A DNA stretch of 64,000 nt. Origin: an uncultured Lachnospiraceae bacterium. Its GTDB lineage: Bacteria > Bacillota > Clostridia > Lachnospirales > Lachnospiraceae. This document shows, one piece after another, positions 59,687 to 64,000 of the stretch. A model generated the notes under the pieces. The model searched no databases and was not told the DNA's origin. It saw nothing but the letters and a program-made list of their open reading frames with translations. Positions within the stretch are counted from its first letter, which is position 1; the number at the start of each line of letters is the position of its first letter. The stretch covers positions 178,735-242,734 of the forward strand of contig CAJULA010000001.1 of the NCBI GenBank assembly GCA_910587155.1, given 5' to 3'. The translations under genes and the position numbers were made by a program.

Positions 59687-59722
59687 TAGGCAGTATGATG
59701 ATGCAAAGGAGGTCAGTAATTT

Positions 59723-61108
59723 ATGAAGGAAGACAATAATTCCCTGCATGCCGGGTCACGCGGCAGTTTTTCGGGAAAGCTGGGTTATGTCCTGGCGGTA
59801 GCGGGTTCGGCTGTGGGGCTTGGAAATATCTGGCGGTTTCCCTATCTGGCGGCAAAATACGGAGGCGGTATCTTCCTGCTTGTGTATCTGATTCTGATGC
59901 TGACATTCGGCTATGCCCTGATTGTATCGGAAACCGCTCTGGGACGGATGACGAAACGCAGTCCGGTAGGGGCTTTTCAGACATTCGGCAAAAGTCTGCC
60001 CTTTCGTCTGGGCGGCTGGATCAACGCGGTGATTCCCATGCTGATTGTGCCATATTACAGTGTGATCGGCGGATGGGTGACAAAGTATCTCTTTGAATAT
60101 GTACGGGGCAATACACAGACTCTGGCGGCGGATGATTATTTTTCCGGTTTTATTGCCGATGGTATGGGTGCCGGCTTCTGGTTTTTAATATTTGCGTTTA
60201 TGGTTGCGGCAGTGCTGTTTGCCGGTGTGAAACAGGGTGTGGAAAGGGTTTCGAAGGTGATGATGCCACTGCTTGTCATACTGGCCCTTTTTGTGGCGGT
60301 CTATTCGATGACCAGACCGGGAGCCTGGGAGGGGGTAAAATATTTTCTTGTCCCCAATATGGAGAATTTTTCCTGGATGACGGTAGTGGCAGCCACGGGG
60401 CAGATGTTTTACTCCCTGTCAATTGCCATGGGCATATTGTATACATATGGTTCTTATATCAAAAAAGAAGTGGATATCGAGAAATCGACCACCCAGGTGG
60501 AACTGTTTGACACGGCGATTGCCATGCTGGCCGGCCTGATGATCATACCGGCCGTATTTGCCTTTTCCGGCGGTGATCCGGATACTCTGGGGGCGGGGCC
60601 TTCTCTGATGTTTATTACCATTCCCAAGGTATTTGCAAGTATGGGACTTGGAACCGGGGCCGGTGTGATGTTTTTCCTGCTGGTTTTGCTTGCGGCCCTG
60701 ACCAGCGCCATTTCGCTGGCGGAGTCCGGGGTATCCACCTTTGAAGATCAGCTGGGCCTTAGCCGCAGCCGTTCTGTGATGCTGATGGGTGCGGTGATTG
60801 TCGTATTTGGTCTGGCTTCCGCATTGGGGTTTGGCGTGCTGAGTTTTGTCTCCATTCTGGGCATGTCCATTCTGGATTTCTTTGACTTCCTGACCAATTC
60901 CCTGATGATGCCTGTTGCCGCTCTGGCTACCTGTTTTCTTGTCACCCGCGTGGCAGGCACTGACAGGATCGCGCAGGAAGTGGAGCAGTCTTCCGCCTTT
61001 AAAAGGAAAAAAATGTACACTCTGTTTATGAAATACCTGGCGCCGGTCTGCATTGCCGTGATCCTGCTCAGCTCCATTGCCAATGTGTTTGGATGGATAT
61101 CCCTGTAG
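59723..61108 (+). CDS. Sodium:neurotransmitter symporter family (SNF) transporter
   Basis: A 461-aa membrane protein, about 12 helices. The N-terminus GYVLAVAGSAVGLGNIWRFP followed by YLAAKYGGG is the SNF (NSS) signature with the sodium and substrate site in helix 1. Bacterial members such as LeuT and MhsT import amino acids with sodium. The AAAGGAGG site is strong. A preceding palindrome suggests ligand-dependent control. The substrate is unknown. Confidence 0.92.
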   Translation: MKEDNNSLHAGSRGSFSGKLGYVLAVAGSAVGLGNIWRFPYLAAKYGGGIFLLVYLILMLTFGYALIVSETALGRMTKRSPVGAFQTFGKSLPFRLGGWINAVIPMLIVPYYSVIGGWVTKYLFEYVRGNTQTLAADDYFSGFIADGMGAGFWFLIFAFMVAAVLFAGVKQGVERVSKVMMPLLVILALFVAVYSMTRPGAWEGVKYFLVPNMENFSWMTVVAATGQMFYSLSIAMGILYTYGSYIKKEVDIEKSTTQVELFDTAIAMLAGLMIIPAVFAFSGGDPDTLGAGPSLMFITIPKVFASMGLGTGAGVMFFLLVLLAALTSAISLAESGVSTFEDQLGLSRSRSVMLMGAVIVVFGLASALGFGVLSFVSILGMSILDFFDFLTNSLMMPVAALATCFLVTRVAGTDRIAQEVEQSSAFKRKKMYTLFMKYLAPVCIAVILLSSIANVFGWISL

Positions 61109-61160
61109 CAGCGGCAGAGGCGGTTTCGTATTATAAGGTTAGGAATTCTGAGACTTGGCT

Positions 61161-61197
61161 GGGTTCATCATGGTGGATGGTGGACCCTTCTTTTTTT
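61161..61197 (+). terminator. Rho-independent terminator after the symporter gene
   Basis: GGGTTCATC (61161-61169) and GGTGGACCC (61179-61187) pair with two G-U pairs, followed by TTC and seven T bases. Confidence 0.85.
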
Positions 61198-61216
61198 GTA
61201 TCGCTTATAAGAGGGC

Positions 61217-61259
61217 GATTGTCGGCACAATTTCCGGACAATCTGTGGTAAGCTAATAT
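61217..61259 (+). promoter_or_regulatory. Possible promoter/operator of the alpha-galactosidase gene
   Basis: The weak -35 TTTCCG (61231-61236) is 17 bases from the -10 TAATAT (61254-61259). An inverted repeat GATTGTC (61217-61223) and GACAATC (61237-61243) surrounds the -35. Confidence 0.4.
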
Positions 61260-61315
61260 CATCAAAGGAACCGATTCTCAATTGAATAACTATTTTTATC
61301 AAGGAGCGTAAGTGT

Positions 61316-63541
61316 ATGATTATCGTAAATGAGCAGGAAAAAGTATTTCATCTGAACAATGGACGAATCAGCTATCTGTTTTATGTGATGGAGAGTGGGC
61401 AGCTTGGTCATTTGTATTTTGGCAGGGCACTCAATCCTGAGGGCAGCTATCTGCATATGGTTGAAAAAGCACACCGTCCGATGACGACTTATATCACGGA
61501 GGGGGATCTCTACACCTCCTATGAGCATCTGCGGCAGGAATACCCCTGCTATGGCACATCAGATTACCGTTATCCGGCCCTGGAAATCCAGGGCGGTGAC
61601 GGGAGTCGCATCTGCAAACCGGAATACCAGCGGTATGAAATATTCCACGGTAAAAAGCTCCTTTCCGGGCTGCCGGCTACTTATGTGGAAGATGAGAGTG
61701 AGGCTTCCACAATTGAAATTTTTATGTGGGATCCGGTGAGATCACTGGAGGTTATATTATCCTACAGTATTTTTCGGGATGTCGATGCGGTTGCGAGGAG
61801 TGTCCGGTTTGTCAACCATGGAAAAGAAAGCGTGTTCATCAACAGTGCGATGAGTATGAGCGTAGATCTGCCGGATGCAGGTTTTCAAAGCGTGCAGTTG
61901 TCCGGTTCATGGGCGCGGGAGCGGCATATACATGTGCGGGACCTGCAGCCTGGAATATCCGCTGTGTCAAGCATGCGTGGCAACTCATCTCACCAACATA
62001 ATCCGTTTCTTGCTCTCAAACGCAAAAGTACCACGGAACTGAGCGGTGAGGCGTATGGATTCAGTTTAGTATACAGCGGCAATTTTCTTGCGCAGACAGA
62101 GGTGGATAATTATCAAGTACTGCGTGTTATGATGGGCATCAATCCTTTTGGATTTCAGTGGAAGCTTGATCCGGAGACAGATTTTACTACACCGGAGGCA
62201 ATCATGGTTTATTCCGGCGATGGGCTGAATGGCATGAGTCGGCAGTTTCACCGGCTTTATAGGAGTCGCCTGGCACGCGGATACTGGCGCGACAGGGAGC
62301 GTCCGATTCTGATCAATAACTGGGAGGCGACGCAGTTTAATTATGTGGGGGATGATTTGATCCTGTTTGCAGCCAAGGCAAAAGAGTGTGGCATTGAGCT
62401 GTTTGTTCTGGATGACGGCTGGTTTGGCGCGCGGGATGATGACAGACATGGGCTTGGGGATTGGCATGCAAACACACAGAAGCTCCCGAATGGAATTGAA
62501 GGATTAGCGGAAAAGATCGAGGCACTTGGTATGAAATTTGGTCTGTGGTTTGAGCCGGAGATGGTAAACCGGGACAGCGACTTTTTCAGAAGTCATCCGG
62601 ATTACATTATCGCGACACCAAACCGCAGCACCTCACATGGCAGAAATCAGTTTGTCCTTGATTTTTCACGCCGGGAAGTGGTAGATGCAATATATGAACA
62701 AATGTATGAGCTGCTGTCAAAAGCGAAGATCAGTTATATTAAATGGGATATGAACCGCTCTATCAGTGAGTGTTATTCGGAAGCATATCCTGCGGATCAG
62801 CAGGGAGAAATTTTTCACCGGTATATTCTTGGTGTCTACGATCTGCATGAGCGTCTGATACAGGCATTTCCAAGTCTGTTGATCGAATCGTGTTCCAGCG
62901 GAGGCGGCCGGTTCGATGCGGGAATGCTCTATTATGCGCCTCAGGGATGGGTCTCCGATAATTCTGATGCTGTCGAGCGTTTGAAAATACAGTATGGCAC
63001 CAGTCTGGTCTATCCCATAAGCTGTATGGGTGCCCATGTCTCTGCCTGCCCGAATGAACAGGTGGGGCGCAGGACACCGATCGAGACGAGAGGAAATGTG
63101 GCGTGCACTGGTGCGTTTGGTTATGAGCTGGATTTGAACAGGCTTAGCAGCGAAGAGATCGAGATTGTGAAAAAGCAGATTGCGTTTTACAAGGAAAACA
63201 GAAGGCTGATAGCAGAGGGGAACTTCTATCGGCTATGCAGCCCTTTTGAGACAAACTTTGCGGCATGGGAGACAGCGGCGCCAGATAGGCAGCGGGCGAT
63301 TGTGACGGTCACTCGTATATTGAGTGAGATCAATGGTCCTTATAGACGCCTGCCTCTTTGCGGATTACTGGCAGAGCAGAAATACCATATCGAGAGTCGT
63401 TTTTTATCCTATGATGCCTATGGTGACGAGCTGATGCAGTATGGACTGATGCTGGAGGATAAATCCTCTGGACAGGTTATTGATGGAAGCGGGGGATGTC
63501 AGGATTTTCTGTCAGTCTTATATGAAATTACAGCCATATAG
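61316..63541 (+). CDS. GH36 alpha-galactosidase
   Basis: A 741-aa cytoplasmic glycoside hydrolase of family 36. The N-terminal beta-sandwich is followed by the barrel with NWEATQFNYVGDD, ELFVLDDGWFGARDDDRHGL, KFGLWFEPEMVNRDSDFF, ISYIKWDMNRSISE (nucleophile Asp) and ESCSSGGGRFDAGML, then WVSDNSDAVERLKIQYG with the acid/base Asp. It removes alpha-galactosyl residues from raffinose-type sugars. It has no signal peptide, so a transporter should supply substrate; none is in the window. Confidence 0.95.
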   Translation: MIIVNEQEKVFHLNNGRISYLFYVMESGQLGHLYFGRALNPEGSYLHMVEKAHRPMTTYITEGDLYTSYEHLRQEYPCYGTSDYRYPALEIQGGDGSRICKPEYQRYEIFHGKKLLSGLPATYVEDESEASTIEIFMWDPVRSLEVILSYSIFRDVDAVARSVRFVNHGKESVFINSAMSMSVDLPDAGFQSVQLSGSWARERHIHVRDLQPGISAVSSMRGNSSHQHNPFLALKRKSTTELSGEAYGFSLVYSGNFLAQTEVDNYQVLRVMMGINPFGFQWKLDPETDFTTPEAIMVYSGDGLNGMSRQFHRLYRSRLARGYWRDRERPILINNWEATQFNYVGDDLILFAAKAKECGIELFVLDDGWFGARDDDRHGLGDWHANTQKLPNGIEGLAEKIEALGMKFGLWFEPEMVNRDSDFFRSHPDYIIATPNRSTSHGRNQFVLDFSRREVVDAIYEQMYELLSKAKISYIKWDMNRSISECYSEAYPADQQGEIFHRYILGVYDLHERLIQAFPSLLIESCSSGGGRFDAGMLYYAPQGWVSDNSDAVERLKIQYGTSLVYPISCMGAHVSACPNEQVGRRTPIETRGNVACTGAFGYELDLNRLSSEEIEIVKKQIAFYKENRRLIAEGNFYRLCSPFETNFAAWETAAPDRQRAIVTVTRILSEINGPYRRLPLCGLLAEQKYHIESRFLSYDAYGDELMQYGLMLEDKSSGQVIDGSGGCQDFLSVLYEITAI

Positions 63542-63552
63542 GGAATACTGAT

Positions 63553-63570
63553 TCCTTTTCGTGAAAAGGA
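63553..63570. other. Short hairpin after the alpha-galactosidase gene
   Basis: TCCTTTTC and GAAAAGGA pair around a very short centre. There is no clean T-run afterwards, so terminator function is doubtful. Confidence 0.3.
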
Positions 63571-63614
63571 TTGGATTTCCTGCGGTTGGGCGAAAATGAT
63601 AAGAGGAGAAATTG

Positions 63615-64000
63615 ATGAACAGCGACAAAAAGCAAAATCGACACTCTGCAACTTTGAAGAGGAACGTTGTTGGCCTAATAAGTATCTTAATTGTTTTGTT
63701 ATTGACTGCTTGTAGTAATAAAGCGGAGATCCCAGAGAAGGATGCGGGGAGCATTGCCATTGAAAAAATTGATGATGCTGAAGATGTTCAGGAAACGCAG
63801 ACTGTCGCTCCAGCCGATATGGATTTGGCAGAAAGCGCTGAGGAGAAAACTGAACAAATGGAAAATACGGAGCAGACGGAGGAGGATTTATCCCAACAGA
63901 CTTTTTCCGAGAAAATAGCTATGGAGATTTCCTATGCCGAGGAGAGGGAGAAAGAAATAGAGAAAAAACAGAAGGAAGCTGTCACACAAATGGATATGAA
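63615..64000 (+). CDS. Lipoprotein of unknown function, 3' end outside window
   Basis: An open frame from ATG 63615 runs to the window edge (128 codons visible), with AAGAGGAGAA upstream. The start MNSDKKQNRHSATLKRNVVG is basic, followed by the hydrophobic LISILIVLLLTACSNK with a lipobox (LTAC), so the Cys would be lipidated. The rest is acidic, rich in Glu and Gln, with a likely coiled coil near AEEREKEIEKKQKEA. I recognise no family. The C-terminal domain that would define it is missing. Confidence 0.75.
   Translation, partial: MNSDKKQNRHSATLKRNVVGLISILIVLLLTACSNKAEIPEKDAGSIAIEKIDDAEDVQETQTVAPADMDLAESAEEKTEQMENTEQTEEDLSQQTFSEKIAMEISYAEEREKEIEKKQKEAVTQMDM

Noticed and set aside
1..64000. 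CRISPR arrays, tRNA or rRNA genes
   Set aside because: I saw no regularly spaced repeats, tRNA cloverleaf-like segments or rRNA conserved stretches. A covariance-model search would be decisive.

Overview
The window looks like chromosomal DNA of a spore-forming, low-to-moderate GC Clostridia bacterium, most likely a Lachnospiraceae gut commensal. The evidence is a PdaA-type muramic-lactam deacetylase next to a GerA/SpoVAF-type germination protein, a licT-crr-ptsI-ptsH-EIICB operon, an ACT/UPF0210 pair, OPT and SNF transporters, a PD-(D/E)XK transposase remnant of a type common in this family, and frequent GTG/TTG starts with strong Shine-Dalgarno sites. No rRNA, tRNA or CRISPR array was seen.

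Bases 1-32 kb form one co-directional surface-glycan locus. It holds glycosyltransferases (GT-B, GT2, GT4, CgeB-like, WbsX, RgpF, Caps_synth, DUF4422), nucleotide-sugar enzymes (a WlbA/WbpB-like dehydrogenase with a WbpE-like aminotransferase, and a perosamine-synthase-like aminotransferase), methyltransferases, a FemAB/GNAT-like acyltransferase, and a phospho-decoration block. That block contains a cytidylyltransferase fused to a PLP enzyme, an opine-dehydrogenase-like protein, an IspD/TarI-like cytidylyltransferase with an SDR, and LicD. No initiating transferase, flippase, polymerase or ABC exporter is inside the window, so the locus must continue to the left. Base composition shifts from visibly AT-rich (1-12.6 kb) to GC-rich (25-36 kb), which suggests assembly from segments of different origin.

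The most unusual feature of the locus is a small Rossmann-like module of about 100-120 residues. It recurs at least twelve times between 7 and 32 kb: alone, at the N-terminus, at the C-terminus, or internally, fused to unrelated catalytic domains. One 885-residue protein carries an LtaS/sulfatase-like domain, a module, a GT-A-like domain and another module.

At 32.1-33.8 kb lies a decayed patch: a ribulose-phosphate-3-epimerase fragment with an in-frame stop, a 22-bp perfect inverted repeat, a 5'-truncated PD-(D/E)XK transposase and three hairpins. A second IspD/TarI-like gene with a polyol-phosphate dehydrogenase-like gene follows (CDP-polyol synthesis), then pdaA and a convergent gerA-family gene.

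From 38 kb the content is mostly core metabolism. A LicT-type antiterminator with its RAT/terminator leader precedes the general PTS genes and a glucose/GlcNAc EIICB (38.1-43.5 kb). Next come a zinc-finger-like membrane protein, polA, coaE, an FtsA-like protein, yycJ and the ACT/UPF0210 pair. An OPT transporter, PqqD-like protein and PepD dipeptidase form a peptide-use group. An SPFH protein, a NAD-kinase-like protein and a NUDIX-winged-helix protein form a possible NAD-linked group. The window ends with a C39-like membrane-anchored protein, an SNF-family symporter, a GH36 alpha-galactosidase and the start of a lipoprotein gene.
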